Shown here: positions 51,409 to 58,992 of the stretch, piece by piece
Layout of the letters: every line of letters begins with the position of its first letter
Position numbering within the stretch: position 1 is the stretch's first letter
Assembly: GCF_052113205.1 (NCBI RefSeq)
Contig: NZ_JBFRCU010000028.1
Span: 13,655 to 77,654, forward strand
DNA length: 64,000 nucleotides
Reading direction: 5' to 3'
From: Inquilinus sp052113205
GTDB taxonomy: Bacteria > Pseudomonadota > Alphaproteobacteria > DSM-16000 > Inquilinaceae
Position numbers and translations under genes: made by a program
The notes under the pieces: generated by a model
Told to the model about the DNA's origin: nothing
Seen by the model: the letters and a program-made list of their open reading frames with translations, nothing else
Databases searched by the model: none

Positions 51409-52389
51409 ATGCCGAGAAACACCAGCGGCACCTATACCAAGCCGGACGGCACGACCGCGGTCACAGGCACGCCGATCAGCAGCTCGGCGTACAACAACCT
51501 GGCCAACGATATCGGCAGCGCGCTGACCGACAGCCTCAGCCGGTCCGGCAAGGGCGGCATGCAGGCCGACCTGGCGCTCAACGGCAAGAAGGTCACCCTT
51601 TTGGCGCCGGGCACTGCGGACTCTGACGCGCTGCGGCGTGACCAGGTGGTTTCGCTCATCCGGCAGGGCGTGTACGGCGGCGTCAGCACCGGCTCGGCCA
51701 ATGCCCAGGTGCTGACGATGTCGCCGGCGCTGCCCGGCTACTTCCAGGGCATGCTCCTGACCTTCATTGCCGGCTTCGCCAATACCGGCGCGACGACGCT
51801 GAACATCAACGGCCTAGGCGCAATCCCGATCACCAAGCCCGGCGGCGGCCTCGACCCCGGAGACATCACTGCCAACGGCATCACGGTCGTGGTCTATAGC
51901 GGGGTGGCCGGGGCGTGGTCCCTGCTCAATCCGAAAGCGCCCCTTGATCTGGGCTCGGCGGCTTTCCGTGGCGTGGGAACGGATGTCGGCGATCTTCCGG
52001 AAATCGCGAATGCGTCCGGGCAATTTCAGCCCGCCGTCGATGTCGCCCACAAGTCGCTCAACAACCTGACCGGTGCCGGCATCCAGCGCACAACCTGGGC
52101 GTCCATCGCCTTTGCCGGCGCGACCGCAGTCGTGGCAGCTGCGTTCAACGGTGCCGCCGTCGCGCGCAACGCGGTCGGGCTCTACACCATAACGTTCCCG
52201 CTGCTGGCTGGCGTCTACCAAGTCGCCATCGATCTGGACGTGGCGGTCTCTGCGACCGGCTTCAACGCCGCGGTCGTCACGGGCTCCCGCTCCAATACCC
52301 AGGTTCAGATTTCGACCATGCAGGGCAACTCCGGCGTCGATCCATTCGATCCCGACCGCGTCACCGTTTCCATCCATTCGATCGGCTGA
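51409..52389 (+). CDS. Phage tail fibre-like protein, 326 aa
   Basis: The N-terminus MPRNTSGTYTKPDGTTAVTG followed by SSAYNNLANDIGSALTDSLS is a common start of podovirus/siphovirus fibre proteins. ALNGKKVTLLAPGTADSDAL and the Gly/Thr/Asn-rich beta segments (GFANTGATTLNINGLGAIPI) fit a trimeric fibre shaft. The C-terminal 100 residues (GAGIQRTTWASIAFAGATAV) look like a jelly-roll receptor or virion-binding tip. It precedes the tailspike by 8 bp. Confidence 0.75.
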   Translation: MPRNTSGTYTKPDGTTAVTGTPISSSAYNNLANDIGSALTDSLSRSGKGGMQADLALNGKKVTLLAPGTADSDALRRDQVVSLIRQGVYGGVSTGSANAQVLTMSPALPGYFQGMLLTFIAGFANTGATTLNINGLGAIPITKPGGGLDPGDITANGITVVVYSGVAGAWSLLNPKAPLDLGSAAFRGVGTDVGDLPEIANASGQFQPAVDVAHKSLNNLTGAGIQRTTWASIAFAGATAVVAAAFNGAAVARNAVGLYTITFPLLAGVYQVAIDLDVAVSATGFNAAVVTGSRSNTQVQISTMQGNSGVDPFDPDRVTVSIHSIG

Positions 52390-52397
52390 GGTGCCTC

Positions 52398-55300
52398 ATG
52401 GTATCGGCAATCGACCCGACCAAGCCGGAAACCGGCCTGGCCACGACGGCGTCTGTCCGCGCCAACTTCGCCACGGCCAAGGCCGAGATCGAGGCGCTGC
52501 AGTCCGGCGTCATCCCGAGCCTTCCCGGCGTCGGCCTGATGCTGACGTTCGAGACGATCGCCGACATGAAGGCCTATGACCCGCTTCTGCGGGCGCTGCT
52601 TCCGACGAACGCCTTGGTGTCTGTGGGCGGCTATTGGACGCCGGGCGATGGCGGCGGAGGCGCCTTCCGCTGGGCAGACGCCAGCGTGGCCACGCCCAAC
52701 GGCGGGACCATCATCGCGCCGGACCTCGGCACCGGACGCTGGCTGCGCGTGGTCGAGACGCCACGGAACTACGACTTCCTGTGGTTCGGCGCGAAGGGCG
52801 ACGCCGTCACCGACGACGCTGACGCCGTCATGGCCACGATCGATGCCGCCAAGGCCGATGGCGTGGGTGTCGAATTTTCGTGCAAGGACTATGCTGTCAG
52901 CCGCCGCATTGTGCTCAATGGCTCCGGCGCCAATCCGGACGCGCCCACCCCCGGCGAGAACGCTGCCGTCCACAGCTTCAAGGGTCAGGGGCGGCAGCCG
53001 TTCCTGGCTCGGTTCATTGCTATAGGGACGTGGCCGGCCAATCACGCCGTCGTCACGGGCCGCAATATGGTTGCCAAGACTGTTGGCAACTTCGCAGTGG
53101 ACGCGAGCGGCATCGCCGATCAGGCCGTCGATCTGGCGTATGTCGGCAACGGACCGGGCGGCGTGGCGCCCTCCTGCGGCAACGAGTTCATCAGCATCTG
53201 GGCCGAAAATGCCCTGAAGCTCGGCATCAATCTCGACCAGGCTGCCGACTGCAAGATTTCTGCCATTCAGTACCGCGGCGGATCGCCGGAAATCGGCATC
53301 TCCATGCAGCTCGGCGGCGGCGGTATCTGGGCGGACACCTTGTTCGTAGGTGCCGGTCGGTTCCGGATCGCTTGCCAGAACGCCGGCCTGCAGAACTGCG
53401 GCTTCTTCAGCGGCATCGAGATTTCAGGTCCGGCCTTCAACCATATCCACTTCGACAGCGCGCACATCTATCCGTTTACGCCGCGGCGGACGCTTGCGAC
53501 CAACCCCTTCACGACTTCAGTCGGGTCGGCCGTGGTCGTCGTCAGCATGCCAGGCCACGGGCTGAAGGATGGCAATTTCGTCGAGCTGGCCGGCTGCGTC
53601 GACACCAATGGCATCTTGGCAGCCCAACTCGTGACCACGGCCGCGACACCGCGCGCCATCACTTGGCTGAGCGACGACACTTTCTCCATCGTGGCAGACG
53701 CCCCGGCTGCGTCGGCGGGAGCGGCAGGCGGTACGACCGTCGCCATTACCGGCCGTGGCTGGAGTGTGTGGTCTTCTTCCTCCACCGGAAGCGGGCCGCG
53801 CAGCCTGACGATGACGGCCTGCTTCATGAACACCCTTGGCGTGGCCGGACAGAAGCATTTCGCCGGCCGTTGGCTGAACGGTGCGCAGCTCAACGGGTGC
53901 CGAATCGGCAACAACCTTGGCGTGCCGGCGGCTACCGACATCTACTTCGACGCCGCTCATTGGGGCGTGGCCGGCACGGACGGTACGCTACCGATGTTCT
54001 TCTTCAACAACTGCGGTTTTTCAGTAGACCGCCCCGTGTCGATCGCCAGCACGGTGCTGGTCGGCTTCCATGGGATGATGCAGGGCGGCGCGGTTGCCGC
54101 CAATTCTCTCCCCCTCCTTGAGCACCCCGGGCAGTTCCATCTCCCCAACGCGCTTGTCGGCAGTCCGCTGAAGATCGGCCCGATCCCGACCTACCTTTGG
54201 GCGGATGCGCAGGGGCATCTCCGGGTGCGGCCGCTCGCCGGCGTGCCCACGGTGGACACTGACGGGTTCCGCCTCATCGAGCGGATGACGGGGGTCTCCG
54301 ACCCGGTTGGGGCCGTTACGCCGACGCACCAGGGCTGCTTCTACGTCGACACAGTGACGGGACGCGTCTACTCCGCGTTCAACACGACAATCAACAGTTG
54401 GGCGGAGCTCGGCCGCGTTCAGCGCGGTACTGCTTCGCCGGCCGGGGCGGTGACGCCGACCAGCGGCGGCGTGGTCTTCTTCGATTCCGTCAACAACAAG
54501 ACCTACATCTCCAAGGGTACAACCAACGCCGACTGGATCGACCTGTCCGTCACATTCGGCACGATGTCCGGCCAGAACGCCAACAGCGTCGCGATCACGG
54601 GCGGGACGATCACCGGCATCACGGATCTCGCTGTCGCCGATGGCGGCACGGGCGCGTCTACCGCTGCCGCGGCGCGCACCAATCTAGGTCTGGGTACCAT
54701 CGCGACCCAGGACGCCGCCACAGTGGCGATCACTGGCGGGTCAATCGTAGGGATCACCGATCTCGCTGTTGCTGACGGGGGTACCGGAGCCTCGACGGCC
54801 TCTGCCGCGCGCACGAACCTTGGCCTTGGCGACATGGCCACCCAGACCTCATCGGCCGTTGCGATCACGGGCGGTTCCGTGACCGGCATCACCGATCTGG
54901 CGGTTGCGGATGGCGGCACTGGCGCTTCCACGGCGGCGAACGCCCGAACGAACCTGGGTGCCTATGCGTCTGCCGGCGGCGATCTCTCTGGGCTCGTCAG
55001 CCAGAGTGGCGGAGCCGGCGTGGTGCTCGGCAACACAGCCCTCGTCGCTGGCGTGTATGCCGGCGGCGCCGTGACGCTGCCCTTGCAGACTCAGGCGGCC
55101 GGGACAACCGGGGCGGCGTTTTTCCGCGCCGGCGCTTCTGCGTCGCCGGCGATCATCCTCGGCGCCAAGACCCGCGGCGCCAGCGCGTCGGCGCACACTG
55201 TCGTCAACGTCAGCGATCAGCTTCTGGCCATCGCGTCCGCCGGCTCCGATGGCACGGCCTATCGCGACGGTGGCCGCTTCGTGTTCTCGGTCGCCGCCGC

Positions 55301-55589
55301 GCCCACGGCAACGCTGTGCCCGAGCCGTTTCGACGTCATCACGAACGACGGAACGACCTCGTTCCTCGGCGTCGGGCAGGACCAGAACGGCAATCTGCAG
55401 GTCAACAACGCCAACGTCATCACCCAGGCCCGGCACTTCATGCCTCGCCAGTACACCGTCGCCACGCTGCCGAGCGCCGCCACGGCCTTCCAGTTCATCG
55501 TCGTGACGGACGGAACCACCAACAACCGCCTGGCCATGTCCAACGGCACGAACTGGGTCTGGGTCAACACCAACACGATCGTCACGTGA
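52398..55589 (+). CDS. Tailspike with pectate-lyase-like beta-helix and tandem fibre repeats
   Basis: A 1063-residue receptor-binding protein. Residues about 120-170 contain NYDFLWFGAKGDAVTDDADA and GVGVEFSCKDYAVSRRI, the entry of a right-handed parallel beta-helix (pectate-lyase-3 type), which in tailspikes often depolymerises surface polysaccharide. The beta-helix probably extends to about 500. Later come three exact-period 45-residue repeats (ITDLAVADGGTGASTA, ARTNLG; residues about 730-856) and a C-terminal tip (ARHFMPRQYTVATLPSAATA). Catalytic residues cannot be assigned by eye. It determines host range. Confidence 0.85.
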   Translation: MVSAIDPTKPETGLATTASVRANFATAKAEIEALQSGVIPSLPGVGLMLTFETIADMKAYDPLLRALLPTNALVSVGGYWTPGDGGGGAFRWADASVATPNGGTIIAPDLGTGRWLRVVETPRNYDFLWFGAKGDAVTDDADAVMATIDAAKADGVGVEFSCKDYAVSRRIVLNGSGANPDAPTPGENAAVHSFKGQGRQPFLARFIAIGTWPANHAVVTGRNMVAKTVGNFAVDASGIADQAVDLAYVGNGPGGVAPSCGNEFISIWAENALKLGINLDQAADCKISAIQYRGGSPEIGISMQLGGGGIWADTLFVGAGRFRIACQNAGLQNCGFFSGIEISGPAFNHIHFDSAHIYPFTPRRTLATNPFTTSVGSAVVVVSMPGHGLKDGNFVELAGCVDTNGILAAQLVTTAATPRAITWLSDDTFSIVADAPAASAGAAGGTTVAITGRGWSVWSSSSTGSGPRSLTMTACFMNTLGVAGQKHFAGRWLNGAQLNGCRIGNNLGVPAATDIYFDAAHWGVAGTDGTLPMFFFNNCGFSVDRPVSIASTVLVGFHGMMQGGAVAANSLPLLEHPGQFHLPNALVGSPLKIGPIPTYLWADAQGHLRVRPLAGVPTVDTDGFRLIERMTGVSDPVGAVTPTHQGCFYVDTVTGRVYSAFNTTINSWAELGRVQRGTASPAGAVTPTSGGVVFFDSVNNKTYISKGTTNADWIDLSVTFGTMSGQNANSVAITGGTITGITDLAVADGGTGASTAAAARTNLGLGTIATQDAATVAITGGSIVGITDLAVADGGTGASTASAARTNLGLGDMATQTSSAVAITGGSVTGITDLAVADGGTGASTAANARTNLGAYASAGGDLSGLVSQSGGAGVVLGNTALVAGVYAGGAVTLPLQTQAAGTTGAAFFRAGASASPAIILGAKTRGASASAHTVVNVSDQLLAIASAGSDGTAYRDGGRFVFSVAAAPTATLCPSRFDVITNDGTTSFLGVGQDQNGNLQVNNANVITQARHFMPRQYTVATLPSAATAFQFIVVTDGTTNNRLAMSNGTNWVWVNTNTIVT
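54585..54965 (+). repeat. Three tandem 135-bp coding repeats in the tailspike gene
   Basis: Copies begin at 54585, 54720 and 54855 (period exactly 135 bp, 45 codons); the third is shorter. Each encodes VAITGG...ITDLAVADGGTGAST. Third-codon positions vary strongly, so the protein repeat is older than any recent DNA duplication. Confidence 0.9.
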
Positions 55590-55600
55590 GGGGGATCGGC

Positions 55601-55921
55601 ATGCCTGACGCAGCCAAGCGCGCCGCGGACTGGAAAGATTGGGCCTACCGGACAGCGCTCGGCGCGGTCGTGCTGTGGGGCATGAACTGGCTCGGCAGCA
55701 AGATCGACACGCTGAGCGGGTTGCCGGCGAAGGTGAACCAGCTCGTGGTCGATCAGGGCAAGCTCACCGTGGCGGTCGACGACATCAAGAAGGCGCAGAC
55801 CGGATTCGCGACTGGTGCCGATGTGCAGACGCTTACGGGCCGCGTCGATACGCTGACCGGCCGCGTCGACGGCATGGAGGCGACCGTCAACAGCCTGGTC
55901 AAGCCGGTTCCGAAGCGATGA
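55601..55921 (+). CDS. Small membrane-anchored coiled-coil protein, 106 aa (lysis region)
   Basis: An N-terminal membrane helix (YRTALGAVVLWGMNWLGSKI) after a basic start, then a coiled coil with an internal duplication (TLTGRVDTLTGRVDGM). The next gene is an Rz1-like lipoprotein that overlaps by ATGA, so this may be the inner-membrane i-spanin (Rz) partner, or an antiholin. ATG after GGGGATCGGC. Confidence 0.65.
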   Translation: MPDAAKRAADWKDWAYRTALGAVVLWGMNWLGSKIDTLSGLPAKVNQLVVDQGKLTVAVDDIKKAQTGFATGADVQTLTGRVDTLTGRVDGMEATVNSLVKPVPKR

Positions 55922-56190
55922 TCCGCGTCTTGGCGCTCGTCCTGCTGCTGGCAGCGTGCTCCGCGCCGGCCACCGTCGAGCGCCCCGCCATGGCGCCCAT
56001 CGACACGCCATCGGTACCCAAGGCGGCGAAGGCCGAATGCACGCCGCCCGCATGGGAGCCGATCAGCCTGCCGACCGATGCCGCCGAGCAGATCGAGGCG
56101 CGACACCGCGACCAAGCCAAGGCGGAGACGGTCATCGCCGAGTGTGACCAGCGCCGGGCGGCAGCCGTGCGCGCCATCCGCAGACGATAG
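55918..56190 (+). CDS. Rz1-like outer-membrane lipoprotein spanin
   Basis: A 90-residue lipoprotein: signal sequence IRVLALVLLLAACSAP with the lipobox cysteine at about residue 14, then a Pro/Ala-rich stretch and a helical C-terminus (EQIEARHRDQAKAETVIAEC). Out-of-frame overlap with the preceding membrane gene is typical of Rz/Rz1 pairs. Spanins fuse inner and outer membranes in the last step of lysis. Confidence 0.7.
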   Translation: MIRVLALVLLLAACSAPATVERPAMAPIDTPSVPKAAKAECTPPAWEPISLPTDAAEQIEARHRDQAKAETVIAECDQRRAAAVRAIRRR

Positions 56191-56199
56191 GAGACGACT

Positions 56200-56646
56200 A
56201 TGCCGACCACGCCGCGAGGAGTGAGGAATGCAAATCCGGGGAACATCGACGCTGGCCAGGCCTGGATCGGCCGCGCGACACCCGAGGAGATGACGCCGGC
56301 GCAGCGGGTCGAGAAGCGCTTCGCCGTCTTCAAGGCGCCGGAATGGGGCATCCGCGCCCTCGTCAAGCTGCTGCAGACCTATCAGACCAAGCACAAGCTG
56401 AAGAGCGTCCGCGCCATCATCAACCGCTGGGCGCCGCCGGTCGAGAACAACACCAGCGCCTATGTGCGCGCCGTCGCCAAGGCCGTGGGCGTGACGCCCG
56501 ACGCACCGATCGACGTCACCGACTACGACACGGCCGCGCGCCTGGTGGACGCGATCATTGCTCATGAGAACGCCGGGTATCGCTACCCGTCGGAAACGGT
56601 CCGGCGGGGATTGGCCCTTGCCGGCGTGGAGGAGAAGACGAGATGA
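56200..56646 (+). CDS. Endolysin-like structural lysis protein (P104/PRD1 P5-like family)
   Basis: A 148-residue protein: RGVRNANPGNIDAGQAWIG at the N-terminus, EWGIRALVKLLQTYQTKHKL, VRAIINRWAPPVENNTSAYV and IDVTDYDTAARLVDAIIAHE. NPGNI and the NNT-AYV motif are typical of a phage cell-wall-degrading/structural family found in lysis cassettes. The fold resembles lysozyme-like muramidases; the catalytic Glu is probably in the first third, but I cannot assign it surely. Coupled to the holin-like gene by ATGA. Confidence 0.78.
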   Translation: MPTTPRGVRNANPGNIDAGQAWIGRATPEEMTPAQRVEKRFAVFKAPEWGIRALVKLLQTYQTKHKLKSVRAIINRWAPPVENNTSAYVRAVAKAVGVTPDAPIDVTDYDTAARLVDAIIAHENAGYRYPSETVRRGLALAGVEEKTR

Positions 56647-56819
56647 ATGCACAGATCAAGGCCATCGCCGCGGCTGCCGGCGGCGCTGTTGGCGGAGGTG
56701 TCGCCGGCGGCATCGTGCTGCCCGAGGGCTCGCCCTGGTACGCCTATGTGATCGTGATAGCCATCACGGCGTTGACGCCGTACCTGTCGACCTGGTTCGC
56801 GCCGAAGAACGCGCGGTGA
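56643..56819 (+). CDS. Small hydrophobic holin-like protein, 58 aa
   Basis: MNAQIKAIAAAAGGAVGGGV, then WYAYVIVIAITALTPYLSTW and a basic end FAPKNAR: two likely membrane segments in 58 residues, the layout of a class II holin. It overlaps the endolysin-like gene by ATGA and lies at the end of the late transcript. Confidence 0.7.
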   Translation: MNAQIKAIAAAAGGAVGGGVAGGIVLPEGSPWYAYVIVIAITALTPYLSTWFAPKNAR

Positions 56820-56935
56820 AAGTCCGACCTGGACCATGGTGAAGGAGATCCGGGCCTGGCCTGAGCGCTGTGTCGAGAGCGGGTGCTTGCCGAAGACATG
56901 ACGCTCCATCGAAGGGGAACAGGCTTGCAGCACGC

Positions 56936-57157
56936 CTAGGGCATGCGACGATTGAGTGCATCCTGGACGGCTTCCTCCGCGGCCTTCTGCATCCTGACGC
57001 CGTCGGGGCCGGTTGGAAATCCGGCCTTCCACACGATTCGAAGTCCTCCCGAAAGAAGCTGGCTGAAGACGCCGACAACCCGGCCACAACGGACGGAGCC
57101 GCCGCTGCCCAGATTGAACTCTACCGACCAGTCCGCCTTGTCGTGCCCGTTCGCCAT
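56936..57157 (-). CDS. Small phage protein, 73 aa, paralogue A of a GHD-DW family
   Basis: Starts MANGHDKADWSVEFNLGSGG, includes RCGRVVGVFSQ and GLRIVWKAGFPTGPDGVRM and ends in a helix EEAVQDALNRR. It is clearly related to the 71-residue protein at 58409-58624 (shared MA-GHD--DW-VE, RC, IxW, GP, AA-EA). The two copies flank the Fic module. Beta-rich N-terminus and one helix; function unknown. Confidence 0.7.
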   Translation of the reverse strand: MANGHDKADWSVEFNLGSGGSVRCGRVVGVFSQLLSGGLRIVWKAGFPTGPDGVRMQKAAEEAVQDALNRRMP

Positions 57158-57207
57158 GGTCGCCTTCTCCCAGTTGAATCGATGGCTCGTCGCGGCCACA
57201 ACCGAAG

Positions 57208-57227
57208 AGCCCCGCCGAAGCGGGGCT
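57208..57227. terminator. Hairpin after the Fic gene
   Basis: AGCCCCGC and GCGGGGCT stem with a CGAA loop (8-bp perfect stem). It lies 3 bp after the Fic stop in the leftward direction. The tails are only moderately T-rich (CTTCGGTT leftward), so termination is probable but not strong. Confidence 0.5.
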
Positions 57228-57230
57228 GGT

Positions 57231-57914
57231 TCATTGAGCCGACGTCGCCTTCTTCTCGTCACCCTTGGCTCGTTGGAAGACATCCATTAGCTGTGCCGCC
57301 AAAAGGCCTGTGAGCAAAGCTTCCATCCTGCCGAGATCCAGACCCCCGTTTCGGTCTGCTTCGTCAGCTGCATCTAGGGCTTCATAGTAGGGCTCTCGAT
57401 TGCTGATTATCTGGTCTGGAATGGTATTCAAGCCAGGGACAAAATATCCGAGGCGTATGCACATCACCAAGTATGATGCGGCTCGCGATGTTCTTCCGTT
57501 CCCATCGACGAAGGGATGGATCCAATTCAACCTCCACATCATGTAAGAGGCTAAATGGATCGGGCTCTTTGCCTCCCAATTATCGTTCACATAGTCACAG
57601 AGGCGTTCTATCTCCTCGGGAACCAAGAAAGCGTCGACAGGGGTATGTTTGCTACCCGCGATCGCGATCCCGGCCGGCCGCCAATTGCCTGCATATGCGC
57701 TCAAGCCCTCCAGCGCCACGCGTTGAAGAGTAAGGAGGGTCGAAGGCCGCAGCTTGAATGGACGTTCAGTCTGCGTGTAGGTCTCGACCATCTCCTGCAC
57801 TAGCGCGGCCTGCTTGAGCGCGTTTAGACTCTCGCGCCTAGCCTTTTCGTCCGGATCGGTGACCAGATCGGCGGACAGCGGAATGCTATGTCGAGCACCA
57901 CCGCCGTCCGTCAT
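57231..57914 (-). CDS. Fic-domain adenylyltransferase-type protein (putative toxin)
   Basis: A 227-residue Fic protein. The active-site loop HPFVDGNGRTSRAAS (residues about 136-150) matches HxFx[D/E]GNGRxxR exactly, so AMP transfer from ATP to a target protein is expected. The beta-hairpin flap that aligns the target is near TPVDAFLVPEEIERLCDYV. No inhibitory [ST]xxxE[GN] motif is seen within the protein. It is encoded 1 bp after a 58-residue gene that carries NAGFEN, one residue away from that motif, so a class I-like toxin-antitoxin arrangement is inferred. The gene is in the prophage cargo region and is AT-richer than its neighbours. Confidence 0.88.
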   Translation of the reverse strand: MTDGGGARHSIPLSADLVTDPDEKARRESLNALKQAALVQEMVETYTQTERPFKLRPSTLLTLQRVALEGLSAYAGNWRPAGIAIAGSKHTPVDAFLVPEEIERLCDYVNDNWEAKSPIHLASYMMWRLNWIHPFVDGNGRTSRAASYLVMCIRLGYFVPGLNTIPDQIISNREPYYEALDAADEADRNGGLDLGRMEALLTGLLAAQLMDVFQRAKGDEKKATSAQ

Positions 57915-57915
57915 T

Positions 57916-58092
57916 TCAACCAGCCTTCTTCTTTAGTAGGCGCGCCTGCTCCTCGACCATCTCGCGGGTGATGAGAGGATTCTCGAATCCGGCATTGCCG
58001 TAAGCGAAGCTATTCCGCTGCGCTTCCTTCTCGGCAGGCGACATTTTCACCGACCGAGCGCGCTCGATCAGTTCCGCCAGCTGCTCTGTCAT
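57916..58092 (-). CDS. Putative Fic antitoxin, 58 aa
   Basis: Small frame with a strong ribosome-binding site (AGGAGG, 5 bp before ATG): MTEQLAELIERARSVKMSPA, then RNSFAYGNAGFENPLITREM, then VEEQARLLKKKAG. NAGFEN resembles the inhibitory helix motif [ST]xxxE[GN] of VbhA-type Fic antitoxins, with Asn in place of Ser/Thr. The surrounding ENPLITREM also resembles the stretch after the motif in self-inhibited Fic proteins. Fic starts 1 bp after its stop. Function as antitoxin is inferred. Confidence 0.7.
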   Translation of the reverse strand: MTEQLAELIERARSVKMSPAEKEAQRNSFAYGNAGFENPLITREMVEEQARLLKKKAG

Positions 58093-58159
58093 GGTGACCT
58101 CCTGGATACGAGCTCTATCTTTATGAATCGGAGGTTAGCAGAAATCACCCCGCAGATAG

Positions 58160-58174
58160 TTACGTTTTTCGTAT
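58160..58174. promoter_or_regulatory. Palindrome upstream of the Fic module, candidate phage operator
   Basis: TTACGTTTTTCGTAT: half-sites TACG and CGTA around five T's, 68 bp upstream of the antitoxin-like ATG. It resembles TACGCTAAAAACGTA ahead of the leftward early operon and CGTAAAACATACG at the Cro gene. It may place the Fic module under repressor control; inferred. Confidence 0.4.
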
Positions 58175-58261
58175 TCCTGTGCGTCTCTTCGCTAAGGCTA
58201 GACTCTTGAATCGGCATCAATTTTCCCGCCAGGGACCATTGTGGCGACAATGCGGAAACGC

Positions 58262-58375
58262 TTATCCCCGCGCCCCCGGTCTTCCGAACGCGCCCCACTC
58301 AGAGCAGCCCGGGTGCTCGCAATAGCGCACCCATCCGGGGGCGAAGATCTTGGATGGGGGAGGGGCGTCGCTCAT
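58262..58375 (-). CDS. Very small Cys-containing phage protein, 37 aa
   Basis: MSDAPPPSKIFAPGWVRYCE, then HPGCSEWGAFGRPGARG. The ATG follows CAGGA. YCEHPGCSEWGAFG resembles small zinc-knuckle-like phage proteins, but only two cysteines and one histidine are present. It is likely part of the leftward series that includes 58409-58624 and SRAP genes. Confidence 0.5.
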   Translation of the reverse strand: MSDAPPPSKIFAPGWVRYCEHPGCSEWGAFGRPGARG

Positions 58376-58408
58376 TCCTGACAGATAGCGCGGCTGCGGG
58401 TGAGTCGA

Positions 58409-58624
58409 CTATGCCCTCGGCCTGATTGCCGCCTCGATCGCCTCCTGGGCTGCGCGTCCAACCGGGCCATCCTCGCCTGGCCCCGGACCGCCGCCCTGCC
58501 AGATGATCTGCACGACGCCGGTGTTGCGCACCCGAAACCGCCCGCGGTACTCCGGGCAGCGGATCGTGCCTTCGTCGCCGGCGTGCTCGACGGTCCAATC
58601 GGAAGCGTCGTGACCCTTCGCCAT
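58409..58624 (-). CDS. Small phage protein, 71 aa, paralogue B of the GHD-DW family
   Basis: MAKGHDASDWTVEHAGDEGT, IRCPEYRGRFRVRNTG, VVQIIWQGGGPGPGEDGP, ending AAQEAIEAAIRPRA. Aligns over its whole length with the 73-residue protein at 56936-57157. Function unknown. It starts 6 bp after the stop of the preceding leftward gene. Confidence 0.7.
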   Translation of the reverse strand: MAKGHDASDWTVEHAGDEGTIRCPEYRGRFRVRNTGVVQIIWQGGGPGPGEDGPVGRAAQEAIEAAIRPRA

Positions 58625-58630
58625 GCTCCT

Positions 58631-58939
58631 CTAATGGCGGCTGCAGGCGTCGGGTTCCTCAGGGGCGCCCAGTTCACGCCCCAGCTGCTGCATGCCATCA
58701 ATCACCGCTTCGGGGTCGTTTTTGCACATCCGTCCGCGCTCGAGCAGGACGCGATTGATGATCACCTTCTGCTCATATGTCAGGCCGATGACGCGCCGGT
58801 AGATGAGATAGAAGCGTTTGATGGCGTGGTACCTCTCATCCAAGCCGCCGGCCTCGATGGCGCCGAGGGCTTGCAGGGTTACCGTCTCATACTCCTCTGC
58901 GAGCCGGCGGATCGCCCCCTCTCTGCTTGCTCTCGCCAT
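58631..58939 (-). CDS. Phage hypothetical protein, 102 aa, helical
   Basis: MARASREGAIRRLAEEYETV, LQALGAIEAGGLDERYHAIK, RFYLIYRRVIGLTYEQKVII, then an end rich in Asp/Glu/Gly. Start: AGAGGAG precedes ATGATCATG; the second ATG has better spacing. Not recognised. Confidence 0.65.
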   Translation of the reverse strand: MARASREGAIRRLAEEYETVTLQALGAIEAGGLDERYHAIKRFYLIYRRVIGLTYEQKVIINRVLLERGRMCKNDPEAVIDGMQQLGRELGAPEEPDACSRH

Positions 58940-58992
58940 GATCATCTCCTCTAAGCGTCGATGCTGCCGAAGATGTCGGACGCCTCTTCGAA

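Noticed and set aside
51409..55589. Tail fibre region checked for a diversity-generating retroelement
   Set aside because: No reverse transcriptase and no template/variable repeat pair; the 135-bp repeats are in-frame structural units.
58089..58298. 69-codon leftward frame upstream of the Fic module
   Set aside because: No ribosome-binding site, odd composition, and it overlaps the candidate promoter/operator and a better tiny gene.
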